From contig OX421962.1 of the NCBI GenBank assembly GCA_949128115.1, forward strand, positions 11,483,262-11,547,261: DNA of 64,000 nt. Reading direction: 5' to 3'. Positions within the stretch are counted from its first letter, which is position 1; every line of letters starts with the position of its first letter. The stretch comes from Anaspis maculata. Taxonomy: Eukaryota; Arthropoda; Insecta; Coleoptera; Scraptiidae. Under the pieces are notes generated by a model. That model searched no databases. It had not been told where the DNA came from and saw only the letters and a list, made by a program, of their open reading frames with translations. Positions 53,171-64,000 of the stretch are shown here, piece after piece. The position numbers and the translations under genes are program-made.

Positions 53171-53460
53171 ATTGTCTTAGCACCACTCTGACAGCAGTTG
53201 AGGAAGTTTCACAAGATATGACTTGATCAGCTTTTTTCACGGTGAAAAACACTAAGTTTATTTTTTTAATCAATTGTTATTTACCCATCAATCAACGCGG
53301 CCTTCCACGAGTTGGTTCAATTATTGCGTAAGCCGCAACCAATGTTGATTGATTCAACCTAATAGGTGAAATTAAAGACATGGGTGGGTACATATTTTAT
53401 CACGTGTTTGCTATCCAATATTACAATTCGAAGAAAACCCGATCGATGGCCAGTTTCATC
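53171..53460 (+). other. 5' flank of Gr gene 4
   Basis: Homologous to about 3500-3784 before Gr gene 1; presumed promoter and 5' UTR. Confidence 0.5.
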
Positions 53461-54630
53461 ATGAGCTACAAACTATCAAGACGTGATGACATCCGATCCA
53501 TGACAATACCGTACTCGGTCACGAATTTCTTAGGACTCACCCCGCATTACAATTTTCAAACATCCACAATAAGATCTCCTTTGAAACACAAAATCCAAGT
53601 TGTTGTGCAAGGACTGGTACTTTTCATCGTCATCACCTACGTTATGATAAGAAGGATGGAACTGTACGTGTCGGACTACATAGACGCCTTTTTGTACGCT
53701 TTGACCGGCTCAGTTTTTCAACTAGTGGTATTGACAACGTTACTCAGTTCATTGCGCCATGGAAATTGGGAGAAGCTTAACAAAAACTTTCAGTTCATCG
53801 ACAGCACGCTGGAGAAATCAAGGAAGGACATGAGCCTCTGGCGGAACCCTACCACCCAATTCGTCCTGTTTAATCTATTTTTGATTCCACTTTTCGCCAT
53901 GAACACTTTGACAAAAACGCTTGATCTTCTGGAACCTCGCCGAAGCATCGCTGTCTGGTTTCAAATTTTAATTGTTATTCCAGCTACAGTTATTTCTAGA
54001 TACAGTGTGGTTTTGATGCAGTTCGTGATATGTAGCATTATACTGGCACTGAAGCATAGATACTGTGTTGTTGCATTGCTTCTGAAACAGACTGATTATG
54101 AAAATGTTTTTGCTCTGGCAAATGTGTTGGAAGAAACCGTGGAGGCTTTCAACGTATTCTTCGGCTGGACAATTTTTCTTCTGCTTATCGACAACTGTGC
54201 GGATATATTGTTTTGTTTACATTTCTTCATTTTCAACTTCCAACAAAACAAGTTTACCTTGACAACAAAGGTGTTTTTATTGGACGCTTTTATATCCTGT
54301 GTAGGTTTATGTTTCTATCAAATTTAGTTCGCCAATTCAAGAACCTACACAATTGACCAGACTTATAACTCTGGCTGTTTACAGATACTGACGACTTGCA
54401 TGGTTCTGGCTTGCGACTCGTTAACAAAAGAACTGAAAACTATTGTGAGATTGGGGAAGACAATGCGAAATGGAAATAAAGAGATGACGAGTTTGGTTTA
54501 TTGTTGTAAAAAAGTGAAGCTTACTGCCGCCCGGCTGTTAGTGGTCGATCGTGTAACGCTTCTGCAGCTCTTCTCGGTCACGACCACGTATTTGATTGTG
54601 ATACTACAATTGGAACTAGGTCATAATTGA
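53461..54630 (+). CDS. Gustatory receptor gene 4 (two exons)
   Basis: Closest in layout to Gr gene 1. Exon 1 is 53461-54300 (280 codons), the intron 54301-54384 (84 bp, GTAGGT...TTTACAG, phase 0), exon 2 54385-54630 (81 codons plus stop); 361 aa. The start is MSYKLSRRDDIRSM, with one extra Asp compared with the others. It has several hydrophobic segments and ends TTYLIVILQL, the Gr signature. The 5' flank shared with Gr1 and repeated blocks behind both show they arose by tandem duplication. AATAAA overlaps near 54650. Confidence 0.87.
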
Positions 54631-55744
54631 GATGCATTTAGATGTAGTTTTAATAAAATAAATGCAAAATGGAACACTTTTCAATCAATTAAAACTATCC
54701 GAAACATAGCTCAGGTTGTGGAAACTAAACCCGTGGTGTTCAAGGGCTCTCAGCTGAACCAGTCAAAGTATTACAAAAATTGATTCATTCTGTCACATAG
54801 AAAGTGGTGATTTTGATGAGTACTTAGTTGTGTAGGTAGTAGGAAGCCGTCGTGTACGATGTCACAGTAGACAGCAATTCGTGCTTCTCCAACGTCTCAT
54901 TAGCCTGCCATTACATTTTCTCCGCTCAAACGTGAATTCCAATTTTAATCAAGTTTCAGCCAGCGCAGTCTTGCCAGCTATAAAAGGTTAGCTTCTTCTG
55001 TTGATGCCCAACGATTAATGTCCTCTTGTTCTTTACTAATAGTATGAAATTGCCATTATCACGAATTAGATGTTTTGGTAACTGTGTATACGTTTGACAT
55101 AAGCGGAAAGGATTCCAATTTTCACGACGACTCAATAAGAGACAAACACTACAGCAACAAAAACTTCTTGAGCTTCAAGGCCAAGTTCTGTATACGGTGC
55201 GATGTCACAACATCTTCTAATGCTAGTCTATGATTGGCTCCCTTTATTTGGCACCTATGTTATTTTGGAGATAGGCCGATGTTGATAGATAAAAAAAATC
55301 ATCGCACCTAGTCTGATTATACTAACACACAACTGTTTACGAATAGACACGAACTGAAATTTCAATGAAGTTATAGCTAGCGGCGCCTTCTTCACACTAG
55401 CGGATCATTAATAGGGAGGATGTAGCCAAAACCTCTTTCTCCGGTTGTCATGTTGTTTTGTCCCTGCCGAATGCACGGTATGCCACAATTCACGAGGTGT
55501 CTGTGATGAAAAACATAAGTGATTGTTGTGTGTAAAAATTGTGCGAAGAAAACGAACCAGACCTCTACGTAGCGATACATGTGTCAAGTTTCACTTATAA
55601 AAATATCTTTATTATCCATGACCCTTTTTCTGGAATCCAATAACAATTTTCTGGAATCCAATAACAAAGTTGCCATTATCACGAATCATATGTTTTGGTA
55701 TGTGAGTATTCGTTTGACATATTCAGAGAGAGTTCACATTGTTA
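54631..55744 (+). other. 3' flank of Gr gene 4 with repeated blocks
   Basis: No gene. Blocks shared with Gr1's flank: TACGATGTCACAGTAG near 54857 and ATACGTTTGACATAAGC near 55085 (a second, diverged copy near 55705). The part 55298-55441 recurs in inverted orientation at 63855-63997. Confidence 0.55.
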
Positions 55745-55913
55745 CGGCCAATGTTGGCGCCGTGGTGTGGTGAGTACGATTTTTGAATGGTCGAACGCTT
55801 GCTGCTGGATATTTCCTACGCAAAGCAACGTTTTGCGGAGAAGAGATCGGTAAGCGGCGCGGCGATGTGGACAAAGCCTGGCACGTACTCAAACAACTGC
55901 CCTTGCCCGCCCC

Positions 55914-57458
55914 CTGCAATTGATTTTCAACAGAGCTCTTGCTTCCTCCACCTTCCCCAAATCATGGAAAGGCTCTAGGTTGTGCCCTATTCACAAGAAC
56001 GGCCCTAGGAACTGCGCTGAGAACTATAGACCGATCGCTATCTTGAGCAACGTCAGCAAGGTGTTCGAGATTTGCTTGCATAGGGTTATCTCGGGGTTTG
56101 TTAAACAGAAAATAGTTAGCGAGCAGCACGGTTTTATAAAGGGAAAGTCAACAGTCACGAACTTGATGGAGAAAACGCAATTTATATCTGATTGTATGAG
56201 TGAGCGTAAGCAGGCCGATGTCATCTACACCGATTTTTCAAAGGCTTTTGATCGTATAAGCCACGACGTACTCTTGAGGAAGTTGGAAAATCTGGGGTTT
56301 TCCCCCGATCTGGTCAGACTGTTCGTGTTCAGGTCCTATCTGGTCGGTCGAAGGCAGTTTGTGAGGGTTTCGGGTCACAGTTCCGGGAGCTTCGAGGTTG
56401 TGTCGGGGGTCCCGCAGGGATCTGTGCTGGGTCCCCTACTTTTCATCATTTTCATAAATGACATTGGGCTGAGCCTCAGGAGCTCGTTCCTCCTCTATGC
56501 TGACGATCTGAAGATCTTTTCGCCTGTGAATTCTTCTGAGGACTGCTCTCGCCTTCAGGAGGACATCGATGCATTGGTGGGATGGTGCGCTGCGAACGGT
56601 CTTGACTTGAACGTGACGAAGTGCATGGTCATGTCCTTTTCGAGGTCCTCTGGACCCCTGGAGTTCCCGTACAAGATAGGCGATCACATTCTGGCCAGAC
56701 CCAGTGTCATCAAAGACCTTGGCGTGTACTTCGACCCAAAGCTTTCTTTCTCAGAGCACATTGGTTACGTGCACAGGGCAGCCTACACTACACTGGGTTT
56801 CGAGACACGGAACTCCGGGGACTTTTCCAACATCGAGACATTGCAGTGTCTCTTTTCGTCCTTGGTTTTGCCACGGCTGGAGTATGCATCCGTCATCTGG
56901 TGTCCCTACCACGAGAAATATGTGTCCTTTCTGGAGGGTGTGCAGCGGCGTTTCCTGAAGCTGCTGGCCCTGAGGGTCGATGGAGTTTACCCTTGTGTTG
57001 GTTTCCCGCAGCAGTCGTTGCTGGCCAGATTTGGTCATCGGTCCTTGAAAAGCCGTAGAACGGTTGGCTACCTTCTTTTCCTGCATAGGCTTGTTTCGGG
57101 TGCGGTAACCTCCCCCAGTGTTCTTTCAAGGATCTCCCTAAATGTTCCAAGACAGGGCCTAAGGCGGAGTGATGTTTTTTATGTGAGGCCCACACAAAAG
57201 CTCTTTTACTTCAATTCTCCAGTGAACCGCCTTGCTCTGACATACAATAGGTTCCAGGAGAAGTTCGACATTTTCAACTGCAGTGCGGCGGATGTCAGGC
57301 GAGTTTTTGATTAAGATGCAATCGACGCATTGTTCTTGTCAGTGAGTAGTGTTGCGACGGATTTTCTTTTCTTCGTTCCGCGGTCACGCTATTATTGGAC
57401 TTGTTAGTCTGTTGCGTGCCCGTATATATAATAATAATAATGATAATAATAATAATAG
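55914..57458 (+). mobile_element. 5'-truncated LINE with open RT frame
   Basis: A 464-codon open frame (to 57314) covers the non-LTR RT: SWKGSRLCPIHKNG, NYRPIAILSNVSK, IYTDFSKAFDRISHDVLL, GVPQGSVLGPLLFIIFIND, LLYADDLKIF with the catalytic Asp pair, and a thumb region. Jockey/CR1-type by these motifs. The 5' part with endonuclease is missing and the frame starts without ATG. The 3' end is an (AAT)n tail (57427-57458). No clean target duplication found. Confidence 0.83.
57427..57458. repeat. (AAT)n LINE tail
   Basis: ATAATAATAAT run at the 3' end of the LINE. Confidence 0.85.
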
Positions 57459-58496
57459 TTGTGAGAAACTTTGCAGCTGCCGTTTTGTGGTCGGCGGCTG
57501 GGCGGAGAGGATGAATAGCAAGTGTTTTTTTTCTGTGGCGATTTGCTTGCGTCGCTGACGACGTGCCCCAGGTAGTTGATCTGGCTTTTCTGAAACAACA
57601 CTTCTGGTTAAACCAGGCGCAGAAGCTCTAGGTGTTCCTCAAAGGTATCGGAGTATCGAGTATCGAGTAATGTCGTCTAGGTACATCATACAGAAACAAC
57701 GAAGGTGCCCAGTAATAACCTTTAGTTGGGACCATCATACGCTGGAAAGCGCTTGTCGCGTTCTTCAGTCCAAATGGCATGACGCAAAAGTGGTAGAGTG
57801 TACTGTCGGTGGTTGAAAACGCCGTGAGCTTCTTGCTTCCTGGGTGCGGAGGTATCTGCCAACAGCCAGATTTTGGATCGAGCATAGTGAACGTCTTCGC
57901 CGAGCACAAATCACGCAACGTCTCACGAATTCGCGGCGTAATCGCGGATGGTCGAGCGGTCGGTCTTGTCGGAGAATTGTTCGGCGCTCAGTTGTTTGCA
58001 AGTAGAGACATCGGCCTTCAAAGTCAAGACTTGCGTGCTGTTCTCTCAAGAAGGGTAAGCCCAGAATGGCTGACTCGTTGAGACTATCAAATACATAAAA
58101 TCCGATCTGGCGTGGTACGTCCAGCTCAAGCCATACTGGTCGTCTGCTTTTATCAGAAGCTCACGGCGAGTGTTGGAGGCGAGGATTGAGTGCTGTCGAG
58201 AAGTCGTTCTTGGACTGAAGGAGCGTTCAAAAAACTTATCGAAGCGCCGAAACCGATAGAGGCGCTGATATCTTGTTCGCCGAGGCGCAGCAGGACTTGA
58301 GGCAGCGTACAACTGCTCAAAGCTGAACGGACAATATGACAATGTTTACGTTAGTGGGTCATGGTCACACCACAGATACATTTCAATCACAACGTAATGG
58401 CAGGTGAAATCAATGACGTACATACATATTTTATCACTCACTTACCTGTAGGTACAAAACAATGATAATCAAACGCTCAATCGACCCAGTTTCATC

Positions 58497-59682
58497 ATGA
58501 GCTACAAGCTATCAAGACGTGACATCCGGTTCATAACAATGCCGTACTCGGTCACAAGTTTCTTGGGACTAACCCCGAATTACCATTTCGAAACGTCCAC
58601 GACAAGAGTTCCTTTGAGGCACAAAATCCAAGTAGCTGTTCAAGTGATGGTTATCTCTGCAGCCGTTTCCTACATACTGATAAGCAGGATGAAACTGTAC
58701 GTGTTGGATTACGTAGACGCCTTTGTGTACGTCTTGGAAGGTTCAGTTTGTGTATTATTGATAGTGATAACGCTACTTGGTTCTTGGCGTCATGACAATT
58801 GGGAGAAACTCAACAAGAACTTTCAGTTGATAGACAGCGTGTTGCAGAATACCATCGCCGGGAAAAAATTGAGCTTGTGGGGACACCCGACGACCCATTT
58901 CGTCTTATTTAACGTGCTCATGGCCGCAGAATCAGTCATGCATGTTTTGTCGCTGAGCGTTGATCTCCTGAAACTTCACCCAACCATCGCCGACTGGTTC
59001 CAAACTCTGATCGAGACTTTCTTTTTAACCATTTTAGTATACGGTATGGCTTCGATACAGTTCGTAATATGTAACATTATACTGACGGTGAGGCAAAGAT
59101 ACTGTGATCTTGCGTCGCTTCTGAAGAAGATGAACAACGAAAACGTTGGAACTTTGAAGAATGTGTTGCAATTGTTAGAAGAAACTGTATCGGTTTTTAA
59201 CGTTCGATTTGGTTGGATAATGTTCTGCTTGCTTATTCACGATTGTGTGGCAATATTGAGTTGTTCACATTTCTTCATTTTTTCCTTCCAAAGCAAAGGG
59301 ATGACCTTGATGACACTCGCGCTCTTATTAAGCACTTTTACGCTTTTGGTAGGTTAGAAGTTTTGATATGGTTCACGATATGACATCTTTTACAAGTATA
59401 CAGCTTGTTGGCTTATTATATTACGATAATGGTTTGCAGGTACTAACAATTTGGATGGTGTTGGCTTGCGATTCGGTAGCGAAAGAATTGAAGGTTATTG
59501 CAAAGTTGAGAAAGGAGCTGCAAAGTGAAGATAAGGAGATAACGGGTTTGATGTATTGTTGCGAAAAGGTGCAGATTACTGCTGCTCGACTGCTTGTGAT
59601 CGACCGAGAAACGCTCTTGCAGCTTTTCTCAATCACGACCACGTATTTGATTGTGATTTTGCAATTGAAACCGAGCTATTAG
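58497..59682 (+). CDS. Gustatory receptor gene 5 (two exons)
   Basis: Exon 1 is 58497-59348 (284 codons), the intron 59349-59439 (91 bp, GTAGGT...TTGCAG, phase 0), exon 2 59440-59682 (80 codons plus stop); 364 aa. The start is MSYKLSRRDIRFITM, preceded by the shared TTTCATC. Four extra codons in exon 1 come from two small insertions relative to Gr1 (near TIAGKKLS and LKNVLQLLEE). It ends TTYLIVILQL. The most diverged member but fully open. Only about 60 bp of its upstream flank (around a TTTTATCAC word) resembles Gr1/Gr4; Ty3 relic F lies just upstream. AATAAA near 59705. Confidence 0.86.
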
Positions 59683-60762
59683 TGTCGCATTTTGATTTTG
59701 TTCCAATAAAATTCAACAATGGAGAAGTGATCAATTTGTGATCGATGCCCTCCGGCTCAATTCCAAGTCAGATTGTTTAGTATCTTGTGTATTTCATTAT
59801 GAAGTTTGTTAAGAATGATAATTACGTTTGAATTGAGTGTAGTGAAGTTACGCAGGCAAGGTTGGTAGCACCAGTGTCACCAAGTAGTGGTACGAATCAA
59901 TGGTCAAAAAACAAGGTATCTAAAAGCTCACAGCAATTGCACGCTATTGATTTGGTTTGACACTACCTGTGGCTATTTGAAATACACAGAACCAACTTAC
60001 TAGATAAAGTTTATGAAGAAAACAATTACATCCATCCCCTGAAACAATTATTACTTTTCTGGTGAAATACTAGCATGTTAGTAGAGCCTGTCCAATAAAA
60101 AATATATCTAAGCAAAACAGTGCTTATGTAAATATATCTGTAGGTGATTGTGAGTATATCTGTAGGTGAAACACATCGGAATATTGTTGTAATAAGTTGA
60201 AATTCTGAACGCAACATGCTATACACAAGATTCTTGAAAACAAAGAAAGACCAAATTCAATCTGACTACCAGAGAGACACAGCCTTGAGTCATCGAAGAA
60301 TTCATTCAAGTTGTAACATGCCTTGACAGCGCCCGCAACGCGAATGTAAAAGGCCCAGTTCTTTGAAGTTATAGGAAAAAAATCTGTTTTGAAGGTATTT
60401 TTTCAGGCCTTAAAGGAGGCGATCTGGAAAAATTCGGTCGATCAATTTTGCGGGGAAAATCGAAACAAAGGGGTTCCGTTTTGGGAAGCCCGTACTTGAA
60501 AATTATAATCAGGGCCTCAGCGCCTCTCGCTACGTCCCTAAGCTGGAAACTATGCTGGCAGTAGGTACCTTCAAAGAGTTTGTGGTCGTTTCCGTTCATG
60601 TTTGTTCTCCAGAAAGTCGTCACAAAAGTCGAAATACATACACACACCAAAACATCTAATTCGTGATAATGGCGACTTTGTTCTTAAATTTAACACGTTC
60701 ACTGTCTATGTGGAAATTTCATAACCAAGCTCCAAAGTCCCGCGCTTCTCTATATGCCATTT
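59683..60762. other. No gene recognised
   Basis: AT-rich sequence. The minus-strand 93-codon frame at 60369-60650 has no family I recognise and may be transposon-derived. Confidence 0.4.
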
Positions 60763-60899
60763 CCATGTACCATAACGGGTGTTTTTTTTAATCTGACGTC
60801 AAGCATGCTGTGCTCTGGCCGAATGAGGTACTTTTCGACTGGAGCACGAGCATACTCGGACGCCAGATTTAAAGAAACACCCGTTATATGGTACATTGG
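60763..60899. mobile_element. Short palindromic MITE
   Basis: Near-complete hairpin: CCATGTACCATAACGGGTG at the left matches the complement of CACCCGTTATATGGTACATTGG at the right; the arms continue through TTTTTTTTAATCTG and the AGCATGCT region. Borders are uncertain. Confidence 0.65.
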
Positions 60900-63074
60900 A
60901 CTTTGTTCAACTTCGCAAGTCGATAGAGTCCAATGAGCCACCTGTGGGTCATAATAATTTAGGTGCATGCTAAAATTGTAGTACTGGTTACTTCTGAGTC
61001 CTATGAGCCACAAACAGCTCATACTACACTAAAAGCTGCCATGACACGTCCCATGAGCTGAATATGGCCCATTGGCACACTAAACCATCTGGATTTGAGT
61101 CCCAATACAAAATTTAGTGATGAAATTCAGAGTCCATGAAATGAGCCATATATGGCTCATTGAACAGGGAACATGTTTCGAGTACAGGTGTCGTGAATAT
61201 TGTGATAATGTGAAATAGAGAAAATCCTATCGGCTATCACCTATTTTTATTGTACATATTTTATAGAGAATAAATACCATTCAGTTGCTAATAGTCGCCT
61301 TATTATGCGTTAAATATTACACTGTTGACGAAGAAAATGCGAAATTGAGCACATACTTGCATAATTTTCTACAGTTATGTGAAGAACTGCACTTTCAGCG
61401 ACTTTTTTTACAAATGGATTTTGATAATACTTCCGCGTGGAACCTTTCTATATTTGGGTCTATCGATGCGAGGCCGAGGACGCGACAGGAATTCGGGTTC
61501 TCGCGGGTCAAAGGAGATTCTTGTGCCGTGTTTTGACGGAACTGGATGTGTTCCGCGGCGTCGTCCTGAAAGATTCTCATTACAGGTGGGTGTCTTTTGA
61601 CTTATTTGTCAGCATGCATTTTCAAATTTCACTACGCATGTAAAGCCGAATTATGAATTCAAATCGCATCTTTCTGTTCGGGCGTCAATTTATTTGTTTC
61701 CGGGAATCAGAACAACGAAGAGGACCGAAAAGGGGTTTTCGCGGTTTTTTCAGCCTAGTGGGAAGCGAGGATGGAGGTACCCTACGCGTCTCATGTATTT
61801 CACTGATTTTCTGGGATGCCCAACGGCCCTGTTAACACTGGGCGCGGTGTTAGGTGCTAGGTACTCACGCGTAATTTCCCATGGATGATGTCATACTCGT
61901 GTTTGGATCGCACTTCTTTCTCAAGAAACACACGTCGGTGCCTCGCGAGAAGAACTGGAGGTTCTAAAAATAACGTGTGAATAACGATGGGATTTTCTTT
62001 GTTTCACGTTCGAGCTTAGGTGCGTATACGGGAATCACGGGTCCGGGCTAACTTATTATTTTATCTCTGAGCATGAATAATTTACTTTTTTGTCTGAGTC
62101 TGTTTACGTAATTATTTTTTGATGTCATTTTTGTTGCCCCAGGAATTTTGTAACTTATGAATTTCATGTCGATATTTTTATGTCTATTTCATTCATTTTG
62201 TGTGTAATTTGATTGTCATGTACTCACTTGTATTTTTGTCTGTGTCATGATTTGATTTTCATGAGTGTCATTGTCCGCCGCCTTTTGCAACTCTCATATT
62301 TTTATGTCATGTTTTTGTTTTTATGCTCGCTGCTATGTTTGTCAGATATTCAATGTAGGTTTTTTACAGGATCCTACTAACCACCCCTCGAACCACCCCA
62401 TTTTGTCTTGTTTTGGGTTTTTATACATTGTTGATGATTTTATCTCTTCAATGTTGAATTGTTGATTTATTATGCATCGTTGACTGATGTGTTTTACATT
62501 TGTTTACTGATGTTTCTGCGATTTTGTTCTACTAATTGCTTACACTGAATACCGGAATTAATCAGTGAGTTTTTGTTATTCATTATGTCACATATTTGAG
62601 AGTTTTCTTCTCAAGGCTTAACTCGGGGATTTGTTTGACTGGGTTCTTCCCCTGAGTGCCTTTTCCGAATCCGTCACTCTCCTCTTTTTCTTTAACTGAC
62701 AGTATGACATATTTTGTTGTTGTGTTTTTAATTGTTTTTGTTCATTTTTTCTATTGTGTGTCATTTTATAATTTTGTCAGTCCTCTTGTGTTAGGTGTTT
62801 TAGAAAAATAATCAAATCCATCCACATTTTGCTGATGATTTCAATGAAAATCCATTTTGTTTGCTGTTAATTCGTGTTTTTGTTCAACTTTTATTACAAT
62901 CCTCATCCCCAAAGTTCCGTTCTCGTCTAGAATGGAACTTGAGTGGAATGACAACGTGAGCAAAACGTAGGTAAGAGGTCTAAGGTAGAAGGTAAGGGGG
63001 GTGACGACAATCATAGCCAAGGGTCGAAATGAGGGGAACAGTTCAGTTAGAAAAGAAATACCTACCTAAATAAG
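60900..63074. other. No gene recognised; T-rich stretch upstream of relic G
   Basis: No domain in any frame. 62100-62900 is strongly T-rich with many TTTTTGT and TTATGTCAT words. It could be an LTR or leader of the element that follows, but I see no second copy to prove it. Confidence 0.4.
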
Positions 63075-63770
63075 ATGTCGATCGGCAAGTTATTGGAATT
63101 CCAGTTGAATGGAGGAAATTTGAACACTTTATACAGCTGGATTCGCACAATTTTGCCCAGTGAACAAAATCCAAGACGACTTGAAGATCAGTACGTTACT
63201 CACAGTAGTGGGCGGAAAAACATTTGAGTATATCGTGGATTTATGCAGCCCCGGTAAGTCTGAAGATAAGAAGTTCGATGATCTCATCAAGCTGGTAACA
63301 AAAAATCTTCAACCGGAGCCATCCAAGAGAGCAGAAAGGTTCAAGTTTTGTCTCCGAAAACAGGAATCAAACGAGTCCGTAGCAGCATACCTGGCGGCGC
63401 TGAAAAACCTCTCGAAGACCTGCAAGTTTGGGGCAGAAGAGCAAATCCAAGACGACTTGAAGAACAGTACGTTACTCACAGTAGTGGGTGTGACGGGGAA
63501 AGCTTGTCTCACACCGTGGCCACTCAGTGAGAAAGTTTGGTCACGGTTACACATTGATTTTTTGGGGCCTATCAAAAATACCTATTTCGGTTGATTCCAC
63601 ATCTAAATGGATAGAAGTGTTCAAAGTAAACTTCACCACAGCATTGAGCATCATCACTATTTTGAGATCAGTCTTTTTACGTTTTGGGCTACCTCAAACA
63701 GTGGTCAGCGATAATGGACCACCTTCTGCGTCAAAAGAGTACAATTCATTTTTGAGAGTTCTAACGGCAT
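63075..63770 (+). pseudogene. Ty3/Gypsy relic G: gag joined directly to integrase
   Basis: ATG at 63075 (MSIGKLLEFQLNGG) starts a gag-like N-terminus. After a frame change it reads capsid motifs (DDLIKLVTKNLQPEPSK, RFKFCLRKQESNESVAAYL), then a repeat of an earlier gag segment. It then jumps directly to integrase core motifs (RLHIDFLGPI, DSTSKWIEVFKV, VVSDNGPP). Protease, RT and RNase H are absent. Integrase breaks off at 63770. Confidence 0.75.
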
Positions 63771-63854
63771 AAGGCCATATTTCATTGCACCCTACCCCTT
63801 CCTGCATATGAAAGACATTTTTATAAGTGGATATCACACATGAAAACAGTAAAA

Positions 63855-63997
63855 AGAGGTTTTGGCTTCCTCCTCCCTATTAGCGATCCACTAGTGTGCA
63901 GAAGGCTCCGCTAGCTAGAACTTGCATCAAATTTCAGTTCATGTCTGTTCAACAGCAGTTTTTTGTTGGTGTAATTAAGACTAGGTGCAATGATTTC
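63855..63997 (-). repeat. Inverted copy of a Gr4-downstream block
   Basis: The complement matches 55298-55441 along its length (TCGCACCTAGTCT, GAACTGAAATTT, CTAGCGG, CACACTAG, AATAGGGAGGA, GCCAAAACCTCTTT) with scattered substitutions. Confidence 0.75.
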
Positions 63998-64000
63998 CTC

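Larger units (their letters stand above)
55745..58340 (-). pseudogene. Ty3/Gypsy relic F, split by a LINE
   Basis: The right part (57467-58340) reads RT on the minus strand in broken frames (TFTMLDPKSGCWQIP, HFCVMPFGLKNATSAFQRMM, INYLGHVVSD). The left part (55745-55913) reads the RT-RNase H link (VPGFVHIAAPLTDLFSAKRCF). The LINE at 55914-57458 separates them. No LTR or integrase. Confidence 0.75.

Overview
The window looks like a gene-poor, AT-rich piece of an insect genome. The only cellular genes I can defend are five two-exon gustatory-receptor (Gr) genes, all on the + strand. They end in the Gr signature TY-x5-Q and share a start (TTTCATCATGAG), an exon 1 of 840-852 nt and a phase-0 intron of 80-91 bp. 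Genes 1, 4 and 5 are tandem relatives with related flanks. Genes 2 and 3 sit in a segmental duplication (from about 20.85 kb and 43.20 kb) that also carries a Ty3/Gypsy element downstream. I cannot assign the insect order.

Almost everything else is transposable elements nested in one another. Four copies (A-D) of one Ty3/Gypsy family (the type often annotated K02A2.6-like) act as landing pads. Copy A (5.75-20.82 kb, minus) contains a 1.08-kb inverted-repeat element, an 11.5-kb env-bearing errantivirus-like LTR element (7189-18667) and a tRNA-derived SINE. Copy B (23.78-31.62 kb, plus) contains a small MITE and a 6.2-kb gag-only LTR element with two 1896-bp LTRs. Copy D (32.06-40.83 kb, minus) contains a five-layer nest: Ty3 > hAT-type element > 5'-truncated LINE > 5.5-kb foldback > 2.1-kb TIR element. 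Copy C (46.32-51.33 kb, plus) is the least interrupted and supplies the pre-insertion sequence for several insertions.

The most unusual object is the errantivirus-like element. Its 1224-codon Pol frame holds an aspartic protease, a 168-bp tandem repeat coding an Asn/Ser-rich linker, and a complete macrodomain of the TARG1/OARD1 type with the catalytic Lys and Asp in place. It then runs, with the reverse transcriptase and nearly all of RNase H missing, straight to an intact DD35E integrase. The LTRs differ at one position, so insertion was recent. A -1 slippery heptamer lies in the gag/pol overlap, a tRNA-Ser primer site follows the 5' LTR, and env is broken by a 3.3-kb composite insertion edged by a 12-bp minisatellite. 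I know of no errantivirus with a TARG1-like domain; that is a statement about my knowledge, not a search result.

Other content: 5'-truncated LINEs, relics of three more Ty3/Gypsy elements (40.85-42.64, 55.75-58.34 and 63.07-63.77 kb), a THAP-domain relic in a TIR element (2.08-3.10 kb), and a dispersed ~40-bp minisatellite next to the Gr2, Gr3 and Gr4 units. No genuine tRNA, rRNA, CRISPR or bacterial-type features were seen.
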